Shown here piece after piece: positions 45,360-54,074 of a DNA stretch of 64,000 nt. The number at the start of each line of letters is the position of its first letter. Position 1 is the stretch's first letter. This DNA is from Verrucomicrobiales bacterium (GTDB taxonomy: Bacteria; Verrucomicrobiota; Verrucomicrobiia; Verrucomicrobiales; DEV007). A program made the translations under genes and the position numbers. The stretch spans positions 16,097-80,096 of the forward strand of contig JARGPI010000031.1 in NCBI GenBank assembly GCA_029213005.1, in the 5' to 3' direction. The notes under the pieces are model-generated. The model had not been told where the DNA came from, did not search any database, and worked only from the letters and a program-made list of their open reading frames with translations.

Positions 45360-46359
45360 GAATGGAATCGGGTTGCCTGGTTCTTCCGGCAAAGAGGAGG
45401 AAACAGATGAGAGCGATGAGTTGAAGAACTCCGAATGCGATCTTTATCGGGTAAACCGTGGGACCGTGATATTGCGAGAGGAACGATTCGACGAGTCCCG
45501 CCCAAACCAGCATCAAAGCAGCGCCGCCGACGATCGTGAGCAAATCGCTGCGGATCCTGCGGAAGCGCTGCGCAAGGCGAAGGTTGGTTCCCCAGCCGAA
45601 CATGGCGTGAGCAATGATCAAACCAGCCTGACCGCCCAGAATAATTGCCGGGATTTCCACCGAGCCATGAGGCAGCAGCCAACCGGTTAAAAACACGCCC
45701 TGGCCATCCGCAATATAATCAAAAACGACCACCCCGAGGATGATCCCGTTATAAAACAGAAGGAAGACAGTGAAAATCCCGAAGAAAACCCCGACCACCA
45801 TTGCCAGGATGGTCACCCGGATATTGTTTGCCATCAGTTGAGCCGAAAACGTGTTGCGCCGCTCGAAACCGTCGAACTGCTTTTTCTCCTCCTTGGCCAC
45901 CCGGTCGGAGGGCTTCCCGCTGAGGTGGCTGAAGGAGCCGATGAAACTCGTTTTATGCTGGGGCGCAAACTTCATTACCCCCGCGCCAAAAAGACCGCCG
46001 ATCAGGAAACTGAATAATGAGATCATAAAAGCGATCCAGTGACGCCGGAAAGTCGACGGGAAGACCCGCAGGAACCAGTGGACGGGGCGGAATGGGATCG
46101 TGGAGCCCCGTTTTTCATGGAGTCGGCTGTAAGAGCGGGCCACCAGATTTTCCAGGAACTGGGCCACTTCGACCTCGCCGGCGAAGGTTTTCAACTTCAC
46201 GAGATCCGACGACGCTCTCTGATAAAGGTAGTGAAAACGCCGTGCCTCCGGAAGAGACATTTTCCAGTCCGGTTGTTCCTCCTGCTTTTTTAACACAGCC
46301 GTCAGCTCGTCCCAGTAGGGACGTTCTTTGCTAACAAACTGATTGAGGTCAAGAATCAA
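45349..46359 (-). CDS. SpoIIM/DUF95-family membrane protein
   Basis: 336 residues opening on a TTG (LDLNQFVSKERPYWDELTAVL), which is the usual N-terminal pattern of this family; no ATG lies in the first 30 codons. A cytoplasmic domain is followed by membrane segments at about 110-140 (HWIAFMISLFSFLIGGLFGAGVM), 180-220 and 270-325. The family is named for sporulation protein SpoIIM but occurs widely in non-sporulating bacteria and works with RDD proteins. No envelope or AAA+ partner is adjacent here. Confidence 0.87.
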   Translation of the reverse strand: MILDLNQFVSKERPYWDELTAVLKKQEEQPDWKMSLPEARRFHYLYQRASSDLVKLKTFAGEVEVAQFLENLVARSYSRLHEKRGSTIPFRPVHWFLRVFPSTFRRHWIAFMISLFSFLIGGLFGAGVMKFAPQHKTSFIGSFSHLSGKPSDRVAKEEKKQFDGFERRNTFSAQLMANNIRVTILAMVVGVFFGIFTVFLLFYNGIILGVVVFDYIADGQGVFLTGWLLPHGSVEIPAIILGGQAGLIIAHAMFGWGTNLRLAQRFRRIRSDLLTIVGGAALMLVWAGLVESFLSQYHGPTVYPIKIAFGVLQLIALICFLLFAGRTRQPDSIHAG

Positions 46360-46530
46360 GACGGATCGAATATGACGGAAACCGTTTTCCTATTCAAGAA
46401 TGAAAAATACCGGTCCAAAATTCGATAATTTTTATAAACGCATCTCAGAACTGACGCTTATATCTTATTTTTATTTAATATTTGATTGAATTTGATGTTT
46501 CATCGGCTAAAGTTTTAAAAACTTTTCCAC

Positions 46531-47256
46531 ATGAAAACAATAATCCCTATTTTTCTTCTGATCAGCTCGGCCGCCATGCCGGGTTCATCAGCTGATGGGG
46601 ACCAACCGGCAGTGTGGAAGAGTCGGGACTATCGCAGTGTTAATCCGGCGCATCAGGTCGTGGAACCACCAATCCCCGGAGCAACTAACGGGCCTTTGGT
46701 TGAGAAGGCATCAGTCCTGTCTGCCGGAGAAGTTGCTGCAGTTCCTGCTGAGAGTCACTCAGCGGAGGAAGCACTCGGGATAGCGACCACTCACTTCAGA
46801 CGTGGACTGTGGGAGTCGGCTGCCGAATGGTACATCAAGGCGTTGGAGGCAGATCCCGCCAGTGCCGCCGCTGCGGAGGGTCTTGCCATGAGCGCATTTC
46901 AGGCTGGCGAATATCACTATGCCTATCGGGTCGGGACTGATTTGGCGGAATTTTTCCCCGGGCTCACCGATAAGGTCGTCCTGGCCGCTAACGAGGAAAT
47001 CAGTCTTCTTTTGAGGAACAGCCGGTTTGAGGAAGCCGGAGAGATGATTGCTCAATTTCCCGCAGAAGAGACAGGTCTGGCCCTGTCCCGCGAGAAATTA
47101 AAATTACTCAAAAAACTTAATTACACACAAACAGACATCGAACGGGTCCGGGGCGCGAGTCCCGGGCCAATCGATAAAGTTGAAGGTGCGAAAGCGCCGT
47201 TGACGGGAGACGCATCCTTCAACTTTATCGATATCGGTAAGACGACGAAAAAATAA
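46531..47256 (+). CDS. Secreted TPR-like hypothetical protein
   Basis: 241 residues with a signal peptide (TIIPIFLLISSAAMPGSSA). Residues 80-200 form helices with TPR-like spacing: TTHFRRGLWESAAEWYIKALEADPASAAAAEGLA and GEYHYAYRVGTDLAEF. A disordered Gly/Pro C-terminal tail follows. It probably binds a partner in the periplasm. A rho-independent terminator follows at 47345-47376. No homologue comes to mind. Confidence 0.7.
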   Translation: MKTIIPIFLLISSAAMPGSSADGDQPAVWKSRDYRSVNPAHQVVEPPIPGATNGPLVEKASVLSAGEVAAVPAESHSAEEALGIATTHFRRGLWESAAEWYIKALEADPASAAAAEGLAMSAFQAGEYHYAYRVGTDLAEFFPGLTDKVVLAANEEISLLLRNSRFEEAGEMIAQFPAEETGLALSREKLKLLKKLNYTQTDIERVRGASPGPIDKVEGAKAPLTGDASFNFIDIGKTTKK

Positions 47257-47344
47257 TTTATTAGGTGGCAGTGTCGGCTGGGTGGTATCAGCCGCACTTC
47301 TAAAAACTCGGGCTTTCTGTGGTAAGGAGCTCCGATTCAAAAGG

Positions 47345-47376
47345 AAGGGGCAGCTTGTGGTGGGCTGCCCCTTTTC
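47345..47376 (+). terminator. Rho-independent terminator
   Basis: GGGGCAGC and GCTGCCCC pair perfectly around a 9-base loop, followed by TTTTC. It ends the TPR-protein transcript before the sigma-54 activator gene. Confidence 0.85.
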
Positions 47377-47444
47377 TTGTTTTCCGGTTTTCTCAAAGAA
47401 TCGATAAAATTTTAATCAAATGCGTGTAGAATCTGTTTCCAATC

Positions 47445-48842
47445 ATGGAAGGAGGAAAGGTTCTCATTGTCGATCCGGATCGAACAACCGGCGACACACT
47501 GAAAGATTGGTTCAAAAAAACAGATCACCGGATTTCCGTGGTCGATACCGGTGCGAAGGCAATTTCTCTGATTGAGTCTTCTCATTTCGACGTTGTATTG
47601 GCGGAATATCAAATCGAAGGGGTTCGGGAGTTCGACCTGGTAAAAGAAATTCGCCGGACCCGACCCAATCTCCCGGTTGTGATTTTTACGGGAAAGTATG
47701 ACAGTCGAACCGCTATCGAAGTCGTCAAAGCGGGCGCATTTGATTTTCTTCCCAAACCTCTCGAAAAAGCCGAAATTTTCCGGGTGCTGGACGAAGCCAT
47801 CAATTCATCCCGAAGCTCCGCCAATCCGATCAATATCGGCGGCGAAGACGCGGAAGGCGACGGTACTTCGGATGCTTTAATCGGGAAAAGCCGGGCGATG
47901 CTGGAAGTCTACAAAGCACTCGGTCGACTTTCCGCCACGCCGGTGACGGTCCTAATTCAGGGCGAAACGGGAACGGGTAAGGAGTTAGTGGCCCGCGCTC
48001 TCTATCAATATGGACACCGCTCTCATCGGCCCTTCATCACTGTGAACTGCGCGGCGATCCCGGAGAATCTCCTCGAATCCGAGTTGTTCGGGCATGAGAA
48101 AGGCTCCTTTACCGGGGCCGTAACTACCCGGATCGGTAAATTTGAGCAGGCCCATAATGCCACCCTGTTTCTTGATGAAATAGGGGACATGGACCTGAAT
48201 CTGCAATCGAAGATGCTCCGGGTGCTTCAGGAAAAGCGGTTTCAACGAGTTGGGGGTGCCGAGGAAATTTCGGTCGATGTTCGGATCATCGCAGCAACCC
48301 ACCGGGATCTTCAGGCAATGGTCGCTGAAGGCACTTTCCGGGAAGATTTGTATTATCGTCTCAACGTCGCGCAAATCGCCCTGCCGCCGCTACGGGAGCG
48401 GGAGGGGGATATTCCCGTCTTGTCTCAGTATTTCCTGGAGAGATTCCGTCGGGAGACAGACTTGCCGAATATGGGCATTTCCAAAGCCGCTCTCGAACAG
48501 TTAAACTCCGGTTCCTGGCCGGGCAACGTTCGCCAGCTGCAGAATGTGATTCGGAAGGCGGCGCTTAATGCGCGGGGCTATTCGATCGACGAAGCCAATA
48601 TTGCCCTTCTCATGAAAGAGCAGGCCCGCCCTGCGTCAGTTTCTTTTCACGATGATCTGGTTCGGATTCTGGAGGAGCACAAAGGCGATGCCCATCGTGT
48701 GTTTCTCGAAACTTTCGAATCCCGTCTCTTTGAAGCGGCCATGGAACAGACCGGTGACAACTTGTCCAAAGCGGCAGAATTGCTGGGGCTCTCCCGGTTT
48801 ACCCTTCGGGAAAAACTGAAATCCTACGGACTTCGCGACTAG
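47445..48842 (+). CDS. Sigma-54-dependent transcriptional activator with Glu at the phosphorylation site
   Basis: 465 residues in NtrC layout. The receiver (1-120) has DPDR at the acidic pocket and KPLEKAEI, but the phospho-acceptor position reads VVLAEYQIEG: Glu54 (codon GAA at 47604-47606) instead of Asp. The AAA+ domain (~145-385) has GETGTGKELVARALYQ (Walker A), ATLFLDEIGDMDLNLQSK (Walker B) and GSFTGAVT, which contacts sigma-54. A Fis-type HTH (ALFEAAMEQTGDNLSKAAELLGLSRFTLREKLKSYGL) ends the protein. Glu may mimic phospho-Asp and leave the activator constitutively on. No kinase gene is adjacent. Confidence 0.92.
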   Translation: MEGGKVLIVDPDRTTGDTLKDWFKKTDHRISVVDTGAKAISLIESSHFDVVLAEYQIEGVREFDLVKEIRRTRPNLPVVIFTGKYDSRTAIEVVKAGAFDFLPKPLEKAEIFRVLDEAINSSRSSANPINIGGEDAEGDGTSDALIGKSRAMLEVYKALGRLSATPVTVLIQGETGTGKELVARALYQYGHRSHRPFITVNCAAIPENLLESELFGHEKGSFTGAVTTRIGKFEQAHNATLFLDEIGDMDLNLQSKMLRVLQEKRFQRVGGAEEISVDVRIIAATHRDLQAMVAEGTFREDLYYRLNVAQIALPPLREREGDIPVLSQYFLERFRRETDLPNMGISKAALEQLNSGSWPGNVRQLQNVIRKAALNARGYSIDEANIALLMKEQARPASVSFHDDLVRILEEHKGDAHRVFLETFESRLFEAAMEQTGDNLSKAAELLGLSRFTLREKLKSYGLRD

Positions 48843-48932
48843 TTCGAAAAAAGCGCGGGATACGCAGAAAATAATTCGTTCCGCTGTCACAACTGAACAA
48901 GGCTGAGGTATTCAATCAGAGAATATCTTCAC

Positions 48933-49526
48933 ATGAAAACACTTCAGTTGACCCTTTCAGTATCGCTTCTGTTTCTTAAGCCCGTCTTAGCGATTGATTA
49001 CGAGGCGGATATCCTTCCAATATTCACATCAAAATGCGGGAAATGCCACATGGACGGCAGTTCCAAAGGTGGGCTTGCGTTGGATTTGGATAAAGTCGCG
49101 CGCGAAATCGGGGCCAGCAAAGCCATTGTTCCCGGCAACCCAGATGAGAGCGAGCTCATCGAACTCGTCAGTCTCCCCGATGATGATAAAGACAAGATGC
49201 CACCCGAGGGTAAAGGAAGGCCTTTGTCCGCAGCTGAGATTGGAAAAATCAAGGAATGGATCGAAGCCGGCGCCCCCGTAGGTGGCGAGCCCGCCAAGAT
49301 GACCGATGTCCCTTCCGGTGAGAAACGCAGGCGTCCCGATCCAATCGACGGAACCTGGACCAACTCAAGCGGAGTCGAGATCAAAGCCGTGTTGTTGAGA
49401 GTGGAAGGCACCAACGCCGTGCTTCGGAAGAACGGAAAAGACTTTCGTTATCCCATCGCAAACCTTTCGCCGGACAGTCAAAAAATCATCAACGACTTTG
49501 CCGAAGCCTGGAAAGCCTCGATGTAA
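48933..49526 (+). CDS. Secreted cytochrome c (PSCyt1)-SHD1 fusion protein, second copy
   Basis: 197 residues, the second such fusion in the window. Signal peptide (TLQLTLSVSLLFLKPVLA), heme motif CGKCH with ligand Met in KDKMPPEGKGRP, then an SHD1 domain (DGTWTNSSGVEIKAVLLRVEGTNAVLRKNGKDFRYPIANLS). Sequence identity to the first copy is low, so this is an old duplication or independent acquisition. It follows the sigma-54 activator by 90 bp on the same strand. Function is inferred as for the first copy. Confidence 0.87.
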   Translation: MKTLQLTLSVSLLFLKPVLAIDYEADILPIFTSKCGKCHMDGSSKGGLALDLDKVAREIGASKAIVPGNPDESELIELVSLPDDDKDKMPPEGKGRPLSAAEIGKIKEWIEAGAPVGGEPAKMTDVPSGEKRRRPDPIDGTWTNSSGVEIKAVLLRVEGTNAVLRKNGKDFRYPIANLSPDSQKIINDFAEAWKASM

Positions 49527-49570
49527 AAGCCGCACCCTAAAATCATGCCATCGAGCCCTCCCTCCCATCC

Positions 49571-49752
49571 TAGGGTCAGGTTAGTTATCGTAGGGCATTA
49601 TTTGATTTTCAATCCTGCCTAAACATCTGCTTAGAGCTATGACACACAGTTGATCGCTTTTCTAATCTGGGGTCAGGTTAGCTATGGTAGGACAATGTTT
49701 GATTTTCAATTCTACCTAAAAATCTACTTAGATCTCTGAAGCACAGTGGATT
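49571..49752 (+). repeat. Direct repeats carrying GGGGTCAGGTTA motifs, left side of the transposase
   Basis: Two similar 80-85-bp units start at 49571 and about 49667 (period 97 bp). Each begins GGGTCAGGTTAG and continues through a TTTGATTTTCAAT segment. At 49662-49677 CTAATCTGGGGTCAGG is the reverse complement, with one mismatch, of the CCTGACCCCGGATTAG copies at 51141-51413. The 328-bp gap 49527-49854 contains nothing else. Confidence 0.8.
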
Positions 49753-49854
49753 ATGTTATAGCCCTCTTCTGAACTGGAATAATGTTTTTATGAAGAATGC
49801 AAACTGCCTGAAATAACAGTTTACAAATGAACAGTTTTTCGTGATATTCCGGTC

Positions 49855-50886
49855 ATGAGGCAGCCAAGGCTTAGAGGAGAGGGGCGAAATTTCACTCATG
49901 TAGTCACAAGGATCGTGGATCGACGGTTTTTGCTAAGACAGACTGAAAAGGAGCGCTTCGCTGCGTTGATGCGCCAACTCTCTGAGTTCACAGAGGTACG
50001 AATTGTGACCTTTGCCATCATGTCCAATCACGTGCACCTCCTTTTGGAGGAGCCCGATCGGGACGCGCCGCCTAAACTAACCAGGGAAAAGCTCTTCGCG
50101 AAGCTGCCTCTTATCTATGATGAAAGTCAGATTCAATCTATCGCTAACGAATTCGACCATGCGGAAGCTCTCGGTGATTCTGAGCGAATTAAAATGATTC
50201 TGGAACGATTTGAGAAACGGATTGGCGATATGTCAGTCTTCTTGAAAGAGCTCAAACAGCGGTTTACTCAGTGGTATAACCGCCGTAATGAACGAACCGG
50301 AACCCTTTGGGAGAGCCGGTTCCACAGTGTTCTGGTGGAGGGAAGCCGGGAAGCGCTTATGACGGTGGCTGCCTACATCGATCTTAATCCGGTTCGAGCC
50401 GGGATCGTCAAAAAAGCGGAGGACTACCGGTGGTGCGGTTACGGCGCGGCAGTCGGTGGAGACAAGACCGCGCAGGATGGGCTTGGTCGGATCCTCGATC
50501 AATCCGATTCAATCTGTGGTGAATCATTTGCTGCGAATTGGGCGGAAACCGCAAAACTCTACCGGGTCTGGATTCATTTTGAAGGTGAGGCAGTTGCGGC
50601 GGCTCCGGAGGAAGGAAAAAGAGGGCGCAGAGGATTTGCTCATGAAACGGTGGCAGCTGAAGCCGCCCGCGACGGCGAGATGACCAGAGCGGAGGTGATT
50701 CGCTGCCGGGTGCGTTATTTCACTCACGGTGCAGTCATGGGAAGTGCTGCTTTCGTGGATAATATTTTCCGTGCCAATCGAAGGTCCTTCGGAGCTAACC
50801 GAACCAGCGGAGCCCGAAAGATGAAGGGTGCTGATTGGGGTGATCTCTGTGTGATTCGTGACTTGAGGAAGCAAGTCATCTCCTAA
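49855..50886 (+). CDS. REP-associated tyrosine (Y1/HUH) transposase
   Basis: 343 residues of the IS200/IS605-like Y1 family in its single-copy RAYT form. The HUH motif is FAIMSNHVHLLLEEPD (H59, H61), and the C-terminal core pattern is QRFTQWYNRRNERTGTLWESRFHS with AAYIDLNPVRAGIV; Y141 is a candidate nucleophile. The last 130 residues (EEGKRGRRGF and GAVMGSAAFVDNIF) are typical of the larger RAYT subgroup. Such enzymes cleave hairpin-forming single-stranded DNA and are linked to spread of REP palindromes. It is flanked by inverted GGGTCAG/CTGACCC repeats at 49571-49752 and 50984-51413. Confidence 0.92.
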   Translation: MRQPRLRGEGRNFTHVVTRIVDRRFLLRQTEKERFAALMRQLSEFTEVRIVTFAIMSNHVHLLLEEPDRDAPPKLTREKLFAKLPLIYDESQIQSIANEFDHAEALGDSERIKMILERFEKRIGDMSVFLKELKQRFTQWYNRRNERTGTLWESRFHSVLVEGSREALMTVAAYIDLNPVRAGIVKKAEDYRWCGYGAAVGGDKTAQDGLGRILDQSDSICGESFAANWAETAKLYRVWIHFEGEAVAAAPEEGKRGRRGFAHETVAAEAARDGEMTRAEVIRCRVRYFTHGAVMGSAAFVDNIFRANRRSFGANRTSGARKMKGADWGDLCVIRDLRKQVIS

Positions 50887-50983
50887 AACTTCCAGAGCGA
50901 ACTTTCGTCCTGCCCTTCATTGTCAACGGGGACGAAACCTGACTGCTCTATTCTTGAAAATTGGCTTTGGGTTTTCCAGACGG

Positions 50984-51413
50984 TTATTCTGAGTCTCTCG
51001 GATCAGGCTTTATATGACTTAAGCTGGGATATTTGTGGTCTAGTCTTCGCCAGATATCGTGATGTCTACCAAAATCTGGCCCGAATGGTGATTGATACTT
51101 TGGAGTACTTGATAGAGAGCGAGTCTAATAGACCTATTAACCTGACCCCGGATTAGTCGGATTAGTAACCTGACCCCGGATTAGTGATTCTGAGTCTCTC
51201 GGATCAGGCTTTATATGACTTAAGCTGGGATATTCTTGGTCTAATCTTCGCCAGATATCGTGATTTTTTTCAAAATCTGGCCCGAATGGTGATTGATACT
51301 TTGGAGTGCTTGATAGAGAGCGAGTCTAATAGACCTGTTAACCTGACCCCGCATTAGTGACCTGATTATACCTATTAACCTGACCCCGGATTAGTAACCT
51401 GACCCCGGATTAG
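50984..51413. repeat. 201-bp tandem duplication and five CTGACCCC elements, right side of the transposase
   Basis: A segment starting at about 50984 is repeated 201 bp later (about 51185), with scattered substitutions and no indels over 160 bp. Each copy holds an open frame of about 55 codons ending in NLTPD/NLTPH. CCTGACCCCGGATTAG or a close variant occurs five times, at 51141, 51169, 51342, 51379 and 51398. The open frame beginning at 50920 crosses this region and is not treated as a gene. The 3' end of the minus-strand membrane-protein gene runs into the last two elements. Confidence 0.85.
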
Positions 51414-52899
51414 TGAGGATTTTGTCGAGGAAATGGGAGAGTTGGTTCGATAGGTCTGAACTGGATTCTGATGTTTGATAGGGGAAGGTTTTCAGGATTT
51501 CGGCTTCTTCGTTTTCGATGGATTGAAGTGGGAAATGTTCTCCGATAATGACGACGGTTCTTTCCATCGCTTTGATCTCGTGCAGGGCGCGGAGTTCGGC
51601 CATTACGCTCTCACTGAGGACTGACAGGTTCAGGATCACGACAGATGCTTTCATCATGAACAAGCCGGCTACGGAAACCCAGTCGGATGTCGGGACATAT
51701 AAAGCGATCACGCCGGATGAAACGGAAGCGTCTTTTGCGTTGGATAAGGCGAAAAAGGGGAGCCGGTCCCGGGTTGCCGCAATCAGGGTCTGATCCAGGT
51801 CTCGTTCGAGGGTTTCATACTTCTGCCTGAGACCGTCACGTCCTGATTCGATGGTGGTTTCAAGGTATCTGAAATACTCGCCGGTGAAGGATCGCAAATA
51901 GAGAAGATGAGGGCTTTCGAGTGCTTCCGGGGATAGGTCGGCGGGTTTGCGGATCGCCGAAAATGTGGCGAGTGATCGTCTTGCTGAGGTAGCGATTTTT
52001 TCGATTGGCTTCCAACAGCGGGTGCCACACCAGTAGCACAATACCGTGCTGACTAGATATACTCCGAGTCGGGTCCAGTCCGGGGAAACGGAACCCCGCA
52101 GGTTCTTTGATATTTCATTGAGAAAAGAACCGGCAAAACCAACGATGGACAAAATTAGAATGATTCCAATTAAGTAACCGCTGAATTCCACGGTTCTCAG
52201 GGCAAGATATTTGAGGAGAATCCGGAGGCGTCGCTGTTTCCGTTCGCGGTTGCCGGCTTCGAGTAAGGCGAGGACTTTCCCGGTTAAACGGGGGGTATCG
52301 GTGTCTCTAAAGATCCTCTCGAATTCGACCTGAATCGTGCGAGCTAGAGCCGGGTCCCGTCTTATCGATGTGTAATTGGGAGTTTCGCAGTGTTCTGCCG
52401 GGGCGAGTTCGTCAATGATGGGTATGCCGATCTGTTTTAAAGCGGCTATGAACTCTTCGTGATTGAAGTAGAACGGAAGGGGCTCATCGGAGAAAAACAT
52501 AGACACCACTTTGCTCTGTGGAAGATGCAGATTATATCGTCGCTCGGTATGTGACCCGCCGGAGTCTCGTGTCACCCGGGTGAGGGAAAAGGAGATTGAT
52601 TGAATTTCGTTCCTGCTGAAAAATTTTCGTCCCAGCTCGAGTCCGTTTTCGTAAATGCCGATCCGCTTTCCGGGATCGAGATAGGAAAGAAACAAACCAA
52701 ACGCCCGGATGGTGAAACCAAGAGCGGGAAGGGCAAATATCAATATGATGAATGAGCCTTCGAAATGCCGGGCCGCCCACCAGGTTAGCGACGCACCGAT
52801 TGTGTAGAGCGCCGTTTCCCTGCCGATGGCGCTGCGGTGATGTCGCTGGAAAACGGCTATCGGGTTCCCTGTCTTAACCTTTGATTCGCAACGACTCAT
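51391..52899 (-). CDS. Multi-pass membrane protein with C-terminal TIR-like domain, putative effector
   Basis: About 502 residues from ATG 52899, preceded by GAAGGG; a TTG at 52935 also opens the frame. Two membrane segments near 25-80 (TIGASLTWWAARHFEGSFIILIFALPALGF) and two near 235-295 frame a cytoplasmic loop. The C-terminal 150 residues (LLYLRSFTGEYFRYLETT, FALSNAKDASVSSGVIALYVPTSDWVSVAGLFMMKASVVILNLSVLS) resemble the TIR-like domain found in membrane proteins of prokaryotic immunity. The C-terminal six residues (NPGSGY) and stop are made by the adjacent CTGACCCC repeat. It lies 54 bp after the STING-like gene and is the likely effector of the pair. Confidence 0.65.
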   Translation of the reverse strand: MSRCESKVKTGNPIAVFQRHHRSAIGRETALYTIGASLTWWAARHFEGSFIILIFALPALGFTIRAFGLFLSYLDPGKRIGIYENGLELGRKFFSRNEIQSISFSLTRVTRDSGGSHTERRYNLHLPQSKVVSMFFSDEPLPFYFNHEEFIAALKQIGIPIIDELAPAEHCETPNYTSIRRDPALARTIQVEFERIFRDTDTPRLTGKVLALLEAGNRERKQRRLRILLKYLALRTVEFSGYLIGIILILSIVGFAGSFLNEISKNLRGSVSPDWTRLGVYLVSTVLCYWCGTRCWKPIEKIATSARRSLATFSAIRKPADLSPEALESPHLLYLRSFTGEYFRYLETTIESGRDGLRQKYETLERDLDQTLIAATRDRLPFFALSNAKDASVSSGVIALYVPTSDWVSVAGLFMMKASVVILNLSVLSESVMAELRALHEIKAMERTVVIIGEHFPLQSIENEEAEILKTFPYQTSESSSDLSNQLSHFLDKILTNPGSGY

Positions 52900-52953
52900 C
52901 GTTCTGCACCCTTCATGCTGAAGTGAGTCGATCAAGCGAAGATTTGGGAGATC

Positions 52954-53943
52954 TTAACCGAATAGTTGGGGGTAGGAGCAGTCCCGGGCGCGGACGATTC
53001 GGAGCCTGGAGCGGATCATCTCTCCCTCGAGACCGGATTCGACATTCTGGTGCCATTGCAGGAATCTGACAAATTGCGCGATTTCATCCGCTTCGATTTC
53101 TTTGAAGTCGTCGGTCTCGGGACTGTGATTGGCGTTTCTTCCGAGACGCGAAATGACGTTGTCACGAAGTTGGCTGAAGGCGGTGGGGATATCGACAATG
53201 GAGTGGGAAGTCGCAAGTTTCCCGTTCCAAACGTAGGCTTCGATAGGTCGTCCGGGCGCGGTAATCGATACTTTGAATATCTTTTTATCGGCTCTGAGCT
53301 GCTCGATCGCTTCCCGTTTTGCGTAGTCAATCCGATCCGGTATTACACATTCGATTGGTAGAGATTCGCCGCGGCGATATCCTTTGGGGCCTTTAATCAA
53401 TTTCCCTTTCAGCGCAGGCTTGATGAAATTGCTGTAGTAGCCACGGGCCAGACCGTGAGCTGAGGATAATGTGCTCAAAGGAAATCCGAAAAAGTCAGTG
53501 AGCGGGTTTTCCGGCAGTTCACCTGAGTAGAAGCTTCTCAGTGCGTTGTCGATTACGGGTCTCAATTTTTCAATCGCCTCTTCGGTGTCGCCTTTTTGGA
53601 TTTTGAAGTACCGGTAGGCGGCACGGTCGTAGGGCGCGGAAACGACTTCTTCGGCATCTTCGATCATTTTCACCGGAATACACAAGCGCCCCATCGCATC
53701 GAGGACCGCAATTTCATAAAGGACGTTCGGGTTATTGTTGGTCATATCCGCGACGACGAGGGTTGATCGATCAGCGGATTTGATCACGTGATTCATGATA
53801 TTTCCCGTCTCATTGACGTCGGGGGTGAAGACTTCAAATTCATCTCCCAGGATCGGAGCTACGACATCGTCGGCGAGCCATTGAAGATATCGAAGATGGT
53901 CCCTCCCCATAGGCCCAATCACAAAGCACTTTCGTTTATTCAT
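52954..53943 (-). CDS. STING-like cyclic-nucleotide sensor with N-terminal TIR/deoxyribosyltransferase-like domain
   Basis: 329 residues, soluble. Residues 5-115: CFVIGPMGRDH, then STLVVADMTNNNPNVLYEIAV with Glu77, the fold and acidic residue of nucleoside 2-deoxyribosyltransferase/TIR-like domains. Residues 160-270: HGLARGYYSNFIKPALKG, LPIECVIPDRIDYAKRE and VDIPTAFSQLRDNVISRL, matching the patterns of prokaryotic STING domains, whose GYxxNF helix and DIPT/DFPT segment line the cyclic dinucleotide pocket. Bacterial STING proteins work in CBASS with a CD-NTase; none is present here. The start ATG has AAGGA seven bases upstream. It precedes the membrane effector by 54 bp on the same strand. Confidence 0.65.
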   Translation of the reverse strand: MNKRKCFVIGPMGRDHLRYLQWLADDVVAPILGDEFEVFTPDVNETGNIMNHVIKSADRSTLVVADMTNNNPNVLYEIAVLDAMGRLCIPVKMIEDAEEVVSAPYDRAAYRYFKIQKGDTEEAIEKLRPVIDNALRSFYSGELPENPLTDFFGFPLSTLSSAHGLARGYYSNFIKPALKGKLIKGPKGYRRGESLPIECVIPDRIDYAKREAIEQLRADKKIFKVSITAPGRPIEAYVWNGKLATSHSIVDIPTAFSQLRDNVISRLGRNANHSPETDDFKEIEADEIAQFVRFLQWHQNVESGLEGEMIRSRLRIVRARDCSYPQLFG

Positions 53944-54074
53944 AACTGATCCTTAAAGTTTTAGCGGGATGCCGGTTCGTTCAAGAAAAAATAGGGGGCC
54001 TCATCGGTTACGATGAATTTGCTCACTGAGTTGAGACTGGACACTCTGTCAAAATGCTGGCATCTTTACTGGTT

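Noticed and set aside
50920..51156. 78-codon open frame over the repeat region after the transposase
   Set aside because: Spans the 201-bp tandem repeat and ends in the CTGACCCC element; substitutions between copies are mostly non-synonymous, which argues against selection on protein.
51391..53943. Complete CBASS operon
   Set aside because: No CD-NTase, Cap2 or Cap3 gene is present in the window, so only a sensor-effector pair can be claimed.
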